DNA of 64,000 nt, from NCBI GenBank assembly GCA_965153355.1, contig OZ231126.1, forward strand, positions 33,232,001 through 33,296,000. Reading direction: 5' to 3'. This document shows positions 36,664 to 48,215 of the stretch, in pieces. Origin of the DNA: Flaccisagitta enflata (Eukaryota; Chaetognatha; Sagittoidea; Aphragmophora). The translations under genes were made by a program, and so were the position numbers. Within the stretch, counting starts at the first letter, position 1; the number at the start of each line of letters is the position of its first letter. The notes beneath the pieces were generated by a model, which was not told where the DNA came from, ran no database searches, and worked only from the letters and a program-made list of their open reading frames with translations.

Positions 36664-37177
36664 AGAAAACAAACTCGTCAAAGGAAACAAAATTGTCAAG
36701 GAAAACAAAATCGTCAAAGAAAACAAAATCGTCAAAGAAAACAAAATTGTCAAAGAAAACAAAATCGTCAAAGAAAACAAAATCGTCAAAGAAAACAAAA
36801 TTGTCAAAGGAAACAAAATCGTCAAAGGAAACAAAATCGTCAAGGAAAACAAAATCGTCAAAGAAAACAAAATTGTCAAAGAAAACAAAATTGTCAAAGT
36901 AAACAAAATCGTCAAAGAAAACAAACTCGTCAAAGGAAACAAAATCGTCAAGGAAAACAAAATCGTCATAGAAAACAAAATCGTCAAAGAAAACAAAATC
37001 GTCAAAGAAAACAAAATCGTCAAAGTAAACAAAATCGTCAAAGAAAGCAAACTCGTCAAAGGAAACAAAATCGTCAAGGAAAACAAAATCGTCAAAGAAA
37101 ACAAAATCGTCAAAGAAAACAAATTCGTCAAAGAAAACAAAATCGTCAAAGAAAACAAAACAAAACAAAATCGTCAT
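36664..37177. repeat. 18-bp minisatellite AAAACAAAATCGTCAAAG
   Basis: About 28 units of 18 bp with few substitutions (TCG/TTG, AAAG/AAGG). A unit length divisible by 3 keeps frames open on both strands (KTKSSK on plus; FDDFVF and LTILFS on minus, up to 213 codons). I read these as translation of the repeat. Confidence 0.95.
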
Positions 37178-37316
37178 TGTAGGACACCGTGAGTAGAGAG
37201 AACTGGTCACCTCTTGCAAAGATCTGAAGTCTTTTTTCTCTTTTTATTTCTTACAAAAAAAACTAACAATAAACAAAGCATAAGGGACACGATAAAAGAA
37301 GACAAATATGAGGCCG

Positions 37317-37331
37317 AAGAGGAGGAAGAAA

Positions 37332-37365
<34 letters not shown>

Positions 37366-37414
37366 AGAAGAAGAAGAAGAAGAAGAAGAAGAAGAAGAAG
37401 AAGAAGAAGAAGAA
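37317..37414. repeat. (GAA)n trinucleotide repeat
   Basis: About 97 bp of GAA/GAG. It forms the poly-E core of a 123-codon plus-strand frame (37214-37585); flanks show no recognised domain. Confidence 0.95.
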
Positions 37415-37741
37415 GGAAAAAATGAAGAACTCTTTGACAACGCCCAGAGGCCAATTACATATAAACGCAGAGGAAAAGTGAGCGGGAGGAGCAGCAGGAT
37501 TTCAACGGTTTTTTCTCTTCTTCAAATGCCCCTGAGGGGGCGATCATCGCGGCCGCGGGGAAATAAGGGTAAGGAAGGGAGGTAAGCCAGAAAATCCCCC
37601 GATGGCACCGAGCAGAAGAGGAAATGCCTGAGGTCAGCCACAACGAGAGGAAAAGAGGGCGAAAAGGGGAACAGCCAAGGAGAAAAAATGAGGAGCGGCT
37701 AAAACAAGAAATAGTAAATAATCGATGCGACGGGACTTTTT

Positions 37742-37754
37742 AGTCGCGTGCTAC
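37742..37754 (-). mobile_element. HINE-like element interrupted by LTR element (outer part)
   Basis: TTTTT-AGTCGCGTGCTAC stops at the LTR boundary and resumes as CTACGCGACT-CTACACC at 45777. Joined across the insertion this is an ordinary family member with the hairpin AGTCGCGTG-CTA-CGCGACT form. Confidence 0.88.
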
Positions 37755-38239
37755 TGATGGATCGGGTACTGAGGCCCGATCCTAGATGAAATCAAGCCAT
37801 CCCTGAGGACCCTAATATCTAGCAATGCTCCCCTTAGCCAGGCGAAGGAGCCTATCCCATGATCTAACTGAGCCTAAAATATAAGGCAATGAAAGAGAGA
37901 TGATAAAAGCATAAGTGGTGGATCCTCTGAATATAATCAATCAAGCAATAAAACTAGAATCTCTACCCAAAGGCAGAGGCATACTACCCAAACAGCAATG
38001 AGCAGGGATATAAATAGAATGAGCAGTGATACAGCAATGCAAGGTCAAGCAAAAGGGGCAATGATTGGGTGAGTCTTTCTAGGAGATCCGTCCTCTCATT
38101 GGTCAATCCATGGTCAGGTGAGTCCATCTTCTCATCCGTGATTGGTCCATCTTCTGGGTAGGTCACAAAGGGTACCGGGAAGGTCCGGTAGAGACTAGGA
38201 AAGTCCGCTGGGTGATGGGAAGGTCCGCTCGGCACAACA
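37755..38239 (-). repeat. 3' LTR (left end on plus strand)
   Basis: 485 bp; on the minus strand it starts TGTTGTGCCGAGCGG and ends CCCGATCCATCA. A possible TATA box (TATTTATAT on the minus strand) lies at 38008-38016, about 225 bp into the LTR. Confidence 0.9.
38008..38016 (-). promoter_or_regulatory. Possible LTR TATA box
   Basis: TATTTATAT on the minus strand, conserved in the other LTR near 45537. The position is plausible for an LTR promoter; there is no functional evidence. Confidence 0.45.
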
Positions 38240-38240
38240 G

Positions 38241-38250
38241 CCCTCCCCTT
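38241..38250 (-). promoter_or_regulatory. Polypurine tract
   Basis: AAGGGGAGGG on the minus strand, one base from the 3' LTR start (TGTTGTG). This is the expected site of plus-strand priming in LTR elements and fixes the orientation. Confidence 0.8.
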
Positions 38251-39711
38251 GAACGGTGTCGACTTCCAGGAGACGTAACAAGAGAACTAACGTCACAGTA
38301 CCCCTGGCACGGCCCAGCTCCTCCAGCATTCTCAACATCCTCATCACCTCCAACACGAGCAAAGATGACATAGTCGACGCTGTCAAATGACATGACTAAG
38401 CGCCCATCACAAAGATCTACCCTCTGTGATTCAGCCAACTAAGCCCTGCAGCTCCAGGTCTAATGAGGCCATATATACTAAAAATATAAAAAATGCGCCC
38501 TCAAACTGTGCCAACAGAATGTCTTGCACATCAAACTGAAAAGAAGGAATGAATAGCACACCAAATGGTTCTACTCTTCTTTTTTTTTTTATTTTCTTAT
38601 TTTTACTTTTGATGAAGGCTGTAAACTCAGTTGCCCTAAAGGCATAGCAAAATCATAAAAAAAAAGATCATCAAAACTTCAAATAGCGATGTCATATGCG
38701 CAAAAACAAGGTGGAGTGAAACAAAGTTGCGCTCGCCTGCCGCATTTATCACCAACAGTGCCTCACCACCACCTAAACGCGATCTAGCACTGAGACATAC
38801 AGCCACAATGCTCCAAACAAAGTGATTGTTGCTGCCGTACTTGTCGGCACTATCTGAAAGACATGAGCCAAGCATGGAAGCACAAAAAAAAAATAAGAAT
38901 CAGGGTCGATCAATGAAAAATCAAGGAAACATGGTGCGTATGCTGACATTTCATAAAAACATCCAACCGCTACCTAAGATATGACCTAATACCATACATT
39001 GTGAGCGATGCTGTTCACAATAAAAAAACAAATGAATTAATTAAAAATCATTCTAAAAAAAATTGATAAACATAAGAGTAAATCAACACATAAATAACCA
39101 AATTTCATTTGAAATATGAAAAAAAAATAAACCTAGATATCAAATACTTTCCCAGTATCAAAAAAATAAAAACCGAGAAAAACCATAAAAATTATTCAAA
39201 AAAAAAATGAGCCTCTAAACTTCATAAGCACCGAAAAAACACCCCTGTCCCGTTCATTGTGTCATAAACCCACATCTCAATGGAAACACATCCTTACACC
39301 CCCAACCGCGCGATAAAATCGCTCGAACTTGAAGAGGATGCAAAGGTTGTTTTTGAGATTATCCTAATGGTGGACAACTAAACTTAAAAGCCAGACATCA
39401 TTTTAGAATTAACCAACTCACCCACAATGACTGAATAACAACGGTTGAAGCATATCGAAGGGTAAAAATTACTTCCACTCATCGTCGACTGCCCACCAGA
39501 TGGCGTTCTGCTGGTTTTGGTCATTGTAACAATTATACCACGAAACCCCACCGTGCGCAGATTGGTAGGCGTAGACGCGCTCAAGACAGACTGACGCAGC
39601 TGTAGCGTAGAATACCAATAAAACGCGGCTTCTAAAGAAATGCTACTTCTCATATCGCACACGGAATAAATGATAATTCATGGAGGAACAAAACCATAGA
39701 AAAAAGACTAA

Positions 39712-39791
39712 CAAGGCCAGACACACGGCCACCAGCCGCGGACGGGTGGACCGACGGACAAAGCCCCCCACAGAGTCGTGTGTCCGCAAAC
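39712..39791 (+). mobile_element. Internally deleted HINE-like element inside LTR element
   Basis: CAAGGCCAGACACACGGCC, GCGGACGGGTGG, then directly ACCGACGGACAAAGCCCCCC and CAGAGTCGTGTGTCCGCAAAC. About 80 bp; both ends retained, middle lost. Confidence 0.65.
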
Positions 39792-40308
39792 AAAAACCAA
39801 GCCAAACAATTCCTAGTGGCGGGCCCAAACGTGTCGAACTACATTTCCTATCAAAACATAAGAAATGTTCGGATCAACAATGCGTTATGTACTTTAGAAA
39901 TAACAAGTATAAAAGAGAAATCCGAAACGAGAATTAATCTTGATAAGGATCAATTGAGTGCCCGCCTATCGAGTATGCGTGTACACACGCTCATGTTAAG
40001 ACTCAAAACTTTTTTTTTTCTGGGGGGGGGGGGGGTCATATGTAACAAAAATAATATCATGTCACAAATTGGTACCTCCGACCCGCGCGATAAAATCGCT
40101 CGAATTTGAAGGGGATACAGAAGCACAAGTGAAATGACAAATCACGCAAGAAATACTTAATAAATTCACTTATGATATACGACACCCGCCTGACGACAAT
40201 TCGAGTCACAACACCTTCATTATCTTACTTGGTGAGATGTCTGTTGATGGCGTTTTGTTGTTCCGACAACCATCGAGAAACCGCGAAACAAACAGAAGAA
40301 AGACTAAG

Positions 40309-40420
40309 GCTGGACCCACGGCACCATAGTCACAGACGGTGGGGCAGGGGCAGCGACCCAAAACCCGTCCATAACTCAAGATTGAGGACAGACGGACAAA
40401 CCGACTGACACAGATTCACT
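40309..40420 (+). mobile_element. Decayed HINE-like fragment
   Basis: AAGGCTGGACCCACGGCACC, GGTGGGGCAGGGGCAGC and GACAGACGGACAAACCGAC follow in family order; no hairpin end remains. Confidence 0.45.
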
Positions 40421-40841
40421 GCTTCCCTAAAAGCAAATACAGCGCTCCTGGCATGTACCCGAGGGCAGGAACAGTGCAGTCACGCTACTGACAAGCATGC
40501 ACCTGGAAGAACACATATCTGTGTCAAGGCGATGAGTGCATTCGACCTTGTTAATTCGGCTTTGTTGATGGTCAATAGATAAATAAGCCAAAGACTGATC
40601 GTGATATATGAGGGCAAAGATCTGTCTGATAACGGGCTCTATTCATCAAGTAACCATGAAAAAACCGACTTCACGTGACCATTACATAAAGCGCGTAAGT
40701 ACTGGCTGTAAAAATATTCGCACCTCAAGTCAACGAAAACAATCAAAAACATCCTATCGTGCCCCTTATCAATTGCGCGCTTAGACACGCTCAAATTCTT
40801 TCTTCTTTCCTTTTTTTTGGGGGGGGGTGTAAAACAAAAAA

Positions 40842-40901
40842 TGAAAATAATAATAATAATAGTAATAATAATAAAAATGATAATAAAAATAATAATAAAA
40901 A

Positions 40902-40932
<31 letters not shown>

Positions 40933-40972
40933 AATAAAAATAATAATGATAATGATAATAATAATAATGATC
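40842..40972. repeat. (AAT)n trinucleotide repeat
   Basis: About 130 bp of AAT with AAA and GAT interruptions, preceded by a T8G9 run. Open frames of N, I or K are repeat translation. Confidence 0.95.
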
Positions 40973-42410
40973 ATCGGTCCGGGCCTCATCCGAAAGACGG
41001 AAACCGTCACCGTTGTGGGCGGTTTAATCAAAACTAAAGAAGAAACGACCAAGACTAGACAAAAAGAAACGACCACGACGTACCCCATTGGTTGCTCATG
41101 ATGAGACCATGCCGGACAGGATGAGAGACGAACTACAGTAGACAGATTTGACTTCGTTTGAAAGACGCAAATCGTAATCGTCAATGAGAACTCCAGAAAA
41201 TGAATGCAAACGACCAAACTCGCCGCCCATTGTTCCCATCCATGTACACATCCAATTCATAACGAATTCATGCAAGTAACAAAAACGTCTAATACTACAC
41301 AACTGTGTACTACTGGTAAAACTTATGTTAAAACTAAAAAAAAAAATTGTGTCCGTGATCAATTCCCATCGCCTCAGTGATCAAGCGAGCCTGTGTGATC
41401 TTAAAGGTACCGAACAAGTGAGGAGGAGACATGGGGGAAACCTCAGAACACTTGTTGCGTAGGTGAACCTCATATTGTCTTAGCTTTACCAGCATTAATT
41501 TTTCTTTCAAAACATTTTTTTTTCTTCTTGACTAAGAAAATATTGTCACGCCGCAGGCTGAAAAGAGAAAAAAGTGTTCAACTAGAATACTTTTGTATTT
41601 CCTACTCAGGCAAGTATTTTAAGTATTCCAGAGCCAGAACCGGAAATAACAAAAAGTAAATAAAGCAATTTAAAGAGAGGTTCATTATTTCAGATGGGGG
41701 GGGGGGGGGGGAGAGGGGGTATAACAATGCGCGAGGCAGAGCCTCTCGCCTCTCTCTGTGGTCCAAGCTGATATAAAAGCTCATTCACGATCATCCACAT
41801 ATACTGGTTCTCAAAAATCTATAACTTGAAATGAAAATAACAATAAGTTAAGATCACTTTTTGCTTTTACAATATGATAAAAATTCGTCTCTAATCAAAT
41901 TTCCGCTGTCATATATGTCCTTGTTTTATATTTCCTTTTGTTTCCTCCCTTAAAATAATCTCCCTTTTTTTTTTCCTTTTTTTTTTTTTTTTGTGGGAAA
42001 CAAAACCAAAAAAAAGAAGGGTAGTCAAAACATGTATCTCCGTACACATAAAAATTGCCTGTATTCTCAGGACAGATAATAAATGTCTGTGACCGAGACC
42101 ACTTCAACAGATAAGTGAAGAACAGAAAAACACAGCCAAACCCCTCTAAGAGAGAGCTTGTCTTGCACAATTTTAGGAGTATTACATCACTTTAACTTAA
42201 AACCAATGCACGAGCAAAAACCAATTCCACGGAAACCATTGACGTTGGCCTAGCCTACCTGTGTAGATGGGCTTCTTGAGTCGGCCAAGCGAGGGCGTAA
42301 ATTGAAGGCTATTGTTATTGAACAAATTAAACCTCCATGCCTCTAGATTTCCGTGGGATTCATCTACTTACGATGGTAGTGCCCAATTGATAATGCAAAC
42401 CGAGAACAAA

Positions 42411-42586
42411 CAAGGCCAGACACACGGCCACCAAAGTCGTGTGCGGTTGGGCAGGGCGATGAAAAAAAAACTTGGGCAGGAGCAGTAATGCAAAACACTC
42501 CCACAAACGCCCAAAAAGCCCAGTGTGATGGACGGACCGACCAATTGACATAGCAAGCCATGAGAGTCGCATGCTGTGACGTGACT
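42411..42586 (+). mobile_element. HINE-like element inside LTR element
   Basis: CAAGGCCAGACACACGGCC-ACCAAAGTCGTGTGCGG-TTGGGCAGG, CTTGGGCAGGAGCAGTAATGC, GACGGACCGACC, TAGCAAGCCATGAGAGTCG and a decayed hairpin ending GACGTGACT followed by AAAA. Confidence 0.78.
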
Positions 42587-45277
42587 AAAAAAAAAAAAAG
42601 ATTTAAAAAAAAAATACTGATATAACCTGAAATTTCCATTAGTGCTGCGGCCAGGGCCTCGAAAAAATTTCCAGTTAAAAACAAGCAAAAAATTGGACTG
42701 ATTGCCTTTCCTGAAAACATACATGAACCCATAAAAATCTAGGTTCTTCATAGGTGGAAAAAAATGTCGATCAAATATCTCATTCCTGTTTCGTTATTGT
42801 TTACACTTTAGTTTACATTAAAAAAAAAATAGTCCAGCCAGTGTGCCATATCATCCCTTAGGCAACATCCCTTAAAAGCAAGGGCCGTGCTGCTGAGTGT
42901 GAACTCATCAGCGGCTCTTTAAGAAAAGGGGAAATGCAGGAGTCGGATTTGTAGCACCATGCGGCACAATAGTAAAACTAGTCAAATGAAATGAGTCTTG
43001 TCAAGTCAGAATCCAATAATGGACCCCCATCTCGCATCTCAGTCAACCCCATTTCCAATACGGTGAAATGAACAATTTTAAACATCTGTCTCATAATTCA
43101 CCATAGCTTACGCCCAAATCACCTGGGGCCAAGTTAGTCATTCAAATTGGGCTAAGGCAAGCCTCTTCAAGTCGCAATAAACCAACAAATGGTTTCAGCG
43201 GTAAAACATTGCGCTTACATTAAGTATGAGAAGCATGATACACTTCCATGGTTTGCTTTATTGGTGAGCAAAAGTTTAGATAATGGGGAGGGGCGATAGG
43301 GGCCGTAAGACCATAAGACACAAGACTCGGCTCCAAGTGAAATATTCGCTGTGCCCACGATTTACTCGGCCACATAGCTACCACCAAAGGTCACAAGCTG
43401 GTTAAAATCCATAAGTGGCTGCTAACACATCAAAAGCAATCACATACCAGTAGCAATAGTTTTCCAACTCTTGAGAGGTCGGATTTATTGGAAACCAGTA
43501 AACAAGGCCAGAGCCCAATGTGTCACTGTGTATCTCAGCCTCAAGGCCCAATGAGACAACTGCGTAGTAAGTGGCCCAATAACACAATTTGACAAAATCA
43601 CTCGGTTCACTCCTAGACCCAATCATTTTCTTGTGAAAATGATATTGGCGCTTATATATATATATATTTTTTTTTTTGTAAAAAGAAATCATTTTATAAA
43701 AAAAAATTTCTTTTTCGAACTTCAGTTGCCAGTCGTTTTCTACAGTAAATATTGAGTGGGAAACACATGAAGAGCAATGTATTTGTAAGGTCGCGCGTAT
43801 GCTCACACTCGTGTATGAAAAAGGGAAATAGATAAAAAAATCAAATCAAATCCCGCCATTAAAAGAAGCGTTGCAGATAGCTTCAAATCATTTAAAATAA
43901 GCTTTGCAACCTTTAGACAAAATAATAAAAAAAAATTAACTAAAAAAAAAAATTGATTAAAAAATGGAAAACCAAAACATTTTTGTTTTAAACTGTTCTA
44001 ATTGTTGTTCATTTTATCTATCCAAACAAAGATTACATAAGTCAACCAAATAATCTAATATCTAAAACAGGTATGTTTAATTCAATTTTAAACGTCCATA
44101 AAAATGATCATGAATTATCGCAGATGAAGTGAAACAACTCACATCCCTTACGCATGAAATCTGTCAGTCTGCACATACCTTGCTTAGAAGCAGATAAATA
44201 CCGTTCCATGGTTTTGAGCAGTTCTTGATTTTCCGTCTGAAGAAGTAGCCACCAATTTTTTTTGAGAAAATGCCGTGGGATGACGTGAATGCTTCGTGGC
44301 GAAATCAGAGCAGGATGAACCACTGTATGCAATTAGGACTTGACAGAGGAGAGATGAAAATGATGACAGAACACAATTGGCGAGAAAAAAATATACTTCG
44401 CGTTTTGCTCATTGAACAATGTCTGATCCTACAAAAAGAATAACAAAAAAACGATCCACACAAACGCCTTACTCCCGTCCATAAAAAGGTGAAAAAATTA
44501 GTAAACTGGTAAAATCAAAAATCAAAAATCAAAACTCAAACGAAAAAAAAATGTAAAGTATAGATGAAGAACCAACAAAAACGCCAAATCTTGAAACTTA
44601 AATGAAACAGTTACCACGCCGAGCCCAAAGAAAGCATTGAATACCCAATTCTAACACCAAATAGTCAAGTAAAAAAAAGAGTAGAAAGATAGGAATGTCC
44701 AGTGATCAATTGGACAGAGCATGAATCAGTCACAAGGGATCTCTTCTCCCGCGGCCGACGTCTACCAACGGGGGTGGGGACCAGAGATGTAGGCTTTTAA
44801 CCCAAACCTTTGGAAAGGGCGCCTAAAATCAATGCTAATACAAAAAAAACTTCTCCAGCGTCAATGGGCCTATATATTTACAATGGTACAACTTATACCC
44901 CTACGGCATATTCATGCATTGTCAACAGTTCAGCCCACTGCCACTAGGCTGAAAGTGGCATACACCCAGAGATTACATGGGCCGCTAATTTCCTGTTAGG
45001 GGCCTCGTTCATGAATCACGAAGAGGGAAATTATGAATAAAAAGAAAAGAATTAAAATGAATCCCGTGTACTCGGCGCTGCAAAGCAGCTCCAAACGGAG
45101 AGAGAGAGAAAAAAAATAACCCATCCTTTCTTTACCTGTAATGACGAAGACGAGGGAAGGAAAAAAATGTTCAGTGATAGAAGACGGCCAACCGCGCGAC
45201 CTGAACCCCGATACTCTCGACTTCTCAGCCTAAGCTAAAAGAAGAGAAGAAAAAAGAAAAGTCGAGTCGGCCGATGC

Positions 45278-45291
45278 ACCATTGATGGATC
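45278..45291 (-). promoter_or_regulatory. Primer-binding site, tRNA-Gly type
   Basis: On the minus strand TGGTGCATCGGCCG lies one base from the end of the 5' LTR. It is complementary to the 3' end of tRNA-Gly(GCC) genes of animals such as Drosophila (CGGCCGATGCA plus CCA), as I recall that sequence. Confidence 0.8.
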
Positions 45292-45292
45292 G

Positions 45293-45776
45293 GGTACTGA
45301 GGCCCGATCCTAGATGATATCAAACCATCCCTGAGGACCCTAATATCTAGCAATGCTCCCCTTAGCCAGGCGAAGGAGCCTATCCCATGATCTAACTGAG
45401 CCTAAAATATAAGGCAATGAAAGAGAGATGATAAAAGCATAAGTGGTGGATCCTCTGAATATAATCAATCAAGCAATAAAACTGGAATCTCTACCAAAGG
45501 CAGAGGCATACTACCCAAACAGCAATGAGCAGGGATATAAATAGGATGAGCAGTGATACAGCAATGCAAGGTCAAGCAAAACGGGCAATGATTGGGTGAG
45601 TCCATCTAGGAGATCCGTCCTCTCATTGGTCAATCCATGGTCAGGTGAGTCCATCTTCTCATCCGTGATTGGTCCATCTTCTGGGTAGGTCACAAAGGGT
45701 ACCGGGAAGGTCCGGTAGAGACTAGGAAAGTCCGCTGGGTGATGGGAAGGTCCGCTCGGCACAACACTACGCGACT
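45293..45776 (-). repeat. 5' LTR (right end on plus strand)
   Basis: 484 bp, nearly identical to 37755-38239. Followed by the CTAC duplication and the resumed HINE-like element. Confidence 0.9.
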
Positions 45777-45953
45777 CTACACCCCGCTTTGTCGGTCCGT
45801 CTGTCGGTCCGTCCGTCCATCGGTCCGTCACACTTTACTTTTTCGGCGTTAAAGGGTTTTTTGGCCTTATTGCTCCTGCCCAAATGTTCCACTGACCTCA
45901 ATTATGGCCCCTGCCCACCCGCACGCGACTGGGGTAGCCGTGTATCCGGCCTT
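45777..45953 (-). mobile_element. HINE-like element, continuation after LTR element
   Basis: CTACGCGACT-CTACACCCCGCTTTGTCGG, a CCGTCCGTC array, CACACTTTACTTTTTCGG, TTGCTCCTGCCCAAATG, the TGACCTCAATTATGGCCCC block, CTGCCCACCCGCACGCGACT, GGGGTAGCCGTGTATCCGG and CCTTG-TTT. Confidence 0.88.
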
Positions 45954-46439
45954 GTTTGAATACAGTCTGTGTCTCTGGGGGATCAATTAGTGAGGACCAT
46001 GAAACGGCTGGGAGAGTGTGAATCAATGACGAGATCATGATGTCGTAATATCATAATATCATAAAATCATGGAATTATAGTAAGTATCATGATATCATAT
46101 CATATTATCATATCCTAATATCATGATCCGATTTTTAGTCGGAAACGTACCTTTTGTGATGCAGAAAAGGCAAATTAGAATTTTTGAACGCCCAGAATTT
46201 GTCCATTGTCATTTGGTTGTTGGATTGTTTGGTGGTCTGTCGTCTCTTAGACAAATGTGGAGCGATACATGGATGAAGTTTTATTGATACTCCATCATCG
46301 TCAAAAATATTCCTACGGAACGTTTACAATAAAGGCGAAGAAAATCTTAATCGTCTGGAAAGTGGAAACCCTTTAGATTCCTTCATTCGTCATGAGAGGG
46401 TTTTATTTTGTTCAATTTGGACGAGAATTGTATCTGTGT

Positions 46440-46443
46440 GTGT

Positions 46444-46526
<83 letters not shown>
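46440..46526. repeat. (GA)n microsatellite
   Basis: About 80 bp of GA after a short GTGTGTGAGA lead-in. Confidence 0.96.
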
Positions 46527-46527
<1 letters not shown>

Positions 46528-46945
46528 ATGATATCAGTGAACAAGGTCAACAAACGCTAGTCATGCCCAAAGCATTGTGGAAATTGTGTCTCAGGAACCA
46601 GTACCTGGGTCTCAGGGGCAAAATTTAGGGTTGAGGGGTGAGTATCTGGGTCTCTGAGACTAGGACCCTAGTCTCTGAGACCAGAATCTAGAAAGTTTTG
46701 GATTTCCAGCTACGATTTGGACCATTTTGCCTGGGTTTGGACCTTTAAGTCTAGAAATTGACGAAGTCCTGTCGAACCAGGAGGGAGGCGAGACGTGCGG
46801 TCGGATGGATATACTCATCTCGGTGAAAGAACCGTATTTTTTAGTTTACTTTCCATTTTCATTTCTTATTTCTCTTTAATGAATTTAAGCGACTTCAGTT
46901 CACATACAATAGTAAAATGTGATGTGTACAGATTTTATCGATCAT

Positions 46946-47445
46946 TTTTGGGCAGCGGCCCCAAAGGGGTCGATGACCTATGCTTTCACACATATGGGGA
47001 GTTTTCTCCTTCTCCTTCATGTCCGTACCCGCCCTCCCCCAGCCTCCAGGCCCATATCTCAGCCTGGAGGCCCATATCCCAGCCTCCAGGCCCATATCTC
47101 AGCCTGGAGGCCCATATCCCAGCCTCCAGGCCCAAATCCCAGTCTTGAGGCCCAAATCCCACCCTCAAGGCCTACATCCCAACCCCAAGGCCCAGATTCT
47201 ACTCTCTAGAGATTTGGGCCTCAAGACTGGGATTTGGGCCTGGAGGCTGGGATATGGGCCTCCAGGCTGAGATATGGGCCTGGAGGCTGGGGGAGGGGGG
47301 GTGCGGACATGAAGGAGAGGGAGAAAACTCCCCATATGTGTGAAAGCATAGGGGACGCTGCCATGCTCCCCCCTCAACTTCAACCACAACCTACTTAAGC
47401 AGGGCACGGGTACCGCTGACCATCTAACACTTTTGCGACTATTGT
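46946..47445 (+). repeat. 500-bp foldback repeat with ~20-bp minisatellite core
   Basis: Starts TTGGGCAGCGGCCCCAAAGG then GTCGATGACCTATGC, ends GGGTACCGCTGACCATC and ACACTTTTGCGACT. Outer arms CACACATATGGGGAGTTTTC and its reverse complement lie at 46988 and 47317. Between them, units 'aggcccatatctcagcctgg' run forward (47048-47200) and then inverted (47212-47290). Decayed copies lie at 3737, 7068, 8540 and 10136. Confidence 0.8.
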
Positions 47446-47837
47446 ATGTGGGTTTTTGGGTCATTAGTTGTTTAAATACTGTTCAAAAGTACTAATAATA
47501 CAATAAGATACTTTCAAAAAGACACTGTCATTTTGTATGTCAGTGTGTCTGTCTCTGAGCACTTCACTCAGAGAAACGATGACAGATGAGCAATCCTCAA
47601 GCTTTTCTTGAGACATAGTGCTTCACCTTTGATTACGGTTCATGATTCACAATGAGCAAAAATCTTGCGAGGCAGCCACAGATGAGCCCAGAGTTTTCTA
47701 CTAGCCTATGTCACTAAATCTAAAAATAATGTTTCATCAACAGCTAAATCGCTTTAGGTTGGATAATGGTAAACTCATAAATTAGAGCCTGCTAGAATAC
47801 GACCAAATCACTGTTATGTAACTGGTTCTCCCGGTGT
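47446..47837. other. No recognised feature
   Basis: Mixed sequence with no supported gene or repeat noticed. Confidence 0.4.
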
Positions 47838-48110
47838 TACAAAGAAACAAAGAAACAAAGAAACAAAGAAACAAAGTAACAAAGAAACCTAGAAGCAAAG
47901 AAACAAAGAAACAAAGAAGCAAAGAAACAAAGAAACAAAGAAACAAAGAAACAAAGAAACAAAGAAACAAAGAAACAAAGAAACAAAGAAACAAAGAAAC
48001 AAAGAAACAAAGAAACAAAGAAAAAAGGAAACAAGGAAACATGGAAAAGAAAACAAAGAAACGAAACAAACAAAGAAAGACAGACGGACGGACGGAGAAA
48101 AAAAAAAGAA
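47838..48110. repeat. AAACAAAG octamer repeat
   Basis: Tandem AAAGAAAC units with occasional changes, ending in a short ACGG run and A-rich sequence. Frames of NKETKKQR or FLCFFVSL are repeat translation. Confidence 0.94.
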
Positions 48111-48215
48111 AGGAGGAATAAGAAGCTGAAAAGATTCGAGAGAAAGAAAACAAGTTGTACAAAGAAAATCAACATGAGGAAGAAAAAAACCCAGTGAAAC
48201 AGAAAGTAGAAAAAA

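Larger units (their letters stand above)
38251..45277 (-). other. Non-coding interior of LTR element
   Basis: A/T-rich, with many short A-runs and no retroviral-type motif in the open frames. It holds the CGCGCGATAAAATCGCTCGAA word twice (39308 and 40085) within a loosely repeated ~780-bp section. It also has G-runs at 40021-40034 and 41697-41711, an (AAT)n tract and nested hairpin-element fragments. The largest minus frame (40639-41217) spans the AAT tract. Confidence 0.7.
37755..45776 (-). mobile_element. 8.0-kb non-autonomous LTR retrotransposon
   Basis: Two direct LTRs (37755-38239 and 45293-45776) bound a 7.05-kb interior. The LTRs differ by about 7 substitutions and one indel (about 98.6% identical), so the insertion is fairly young. 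Each LTR has TG...CA ends. The target duplication is CTAC (37751-37754 and 45777-45780). A minus-strand primer site next to the right LTR and a polypurine tract next to the left LTR set the orientation. No frame exceeds 192 codons, and none shows protease, reverse transcriptase, RNase H or integrase motifs. It resembles a large non-coding LTR derivative (LARD type) that depends on another element. Older hairpin elements lie inside it. Confidence 0.9.

Noticed and set aside
36578-37219. 213-codon FDDFVF frame and plus-strand KTKSSK frame
   Set aside because: The 18-bp minisatellite is open on both strands because 18 is a multiple of 3; no promoter, domain or conserved start.
37214-37585. 123-codon frame with a poly-glutamate core
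   Set aside because: Built on (GAA)n; flanks show no domain and the opposite strand is equally open.
43402-43806. 134-codon minus-strand frame inside the LTR element as a possible gag remnant
   Set aside because: No zinc knuckle, protease or polymerase motif; composition follows the A/T-rich background.
45236-45260. Purine-rich tract as polypurine tract for a plus-strand LTR element
   Set aside because: It lies about 30 bases from the LTR, and the plus-strand orientation gives no primer site at the left LTR; the minus orientation has both signals adjacent to the LTRs.
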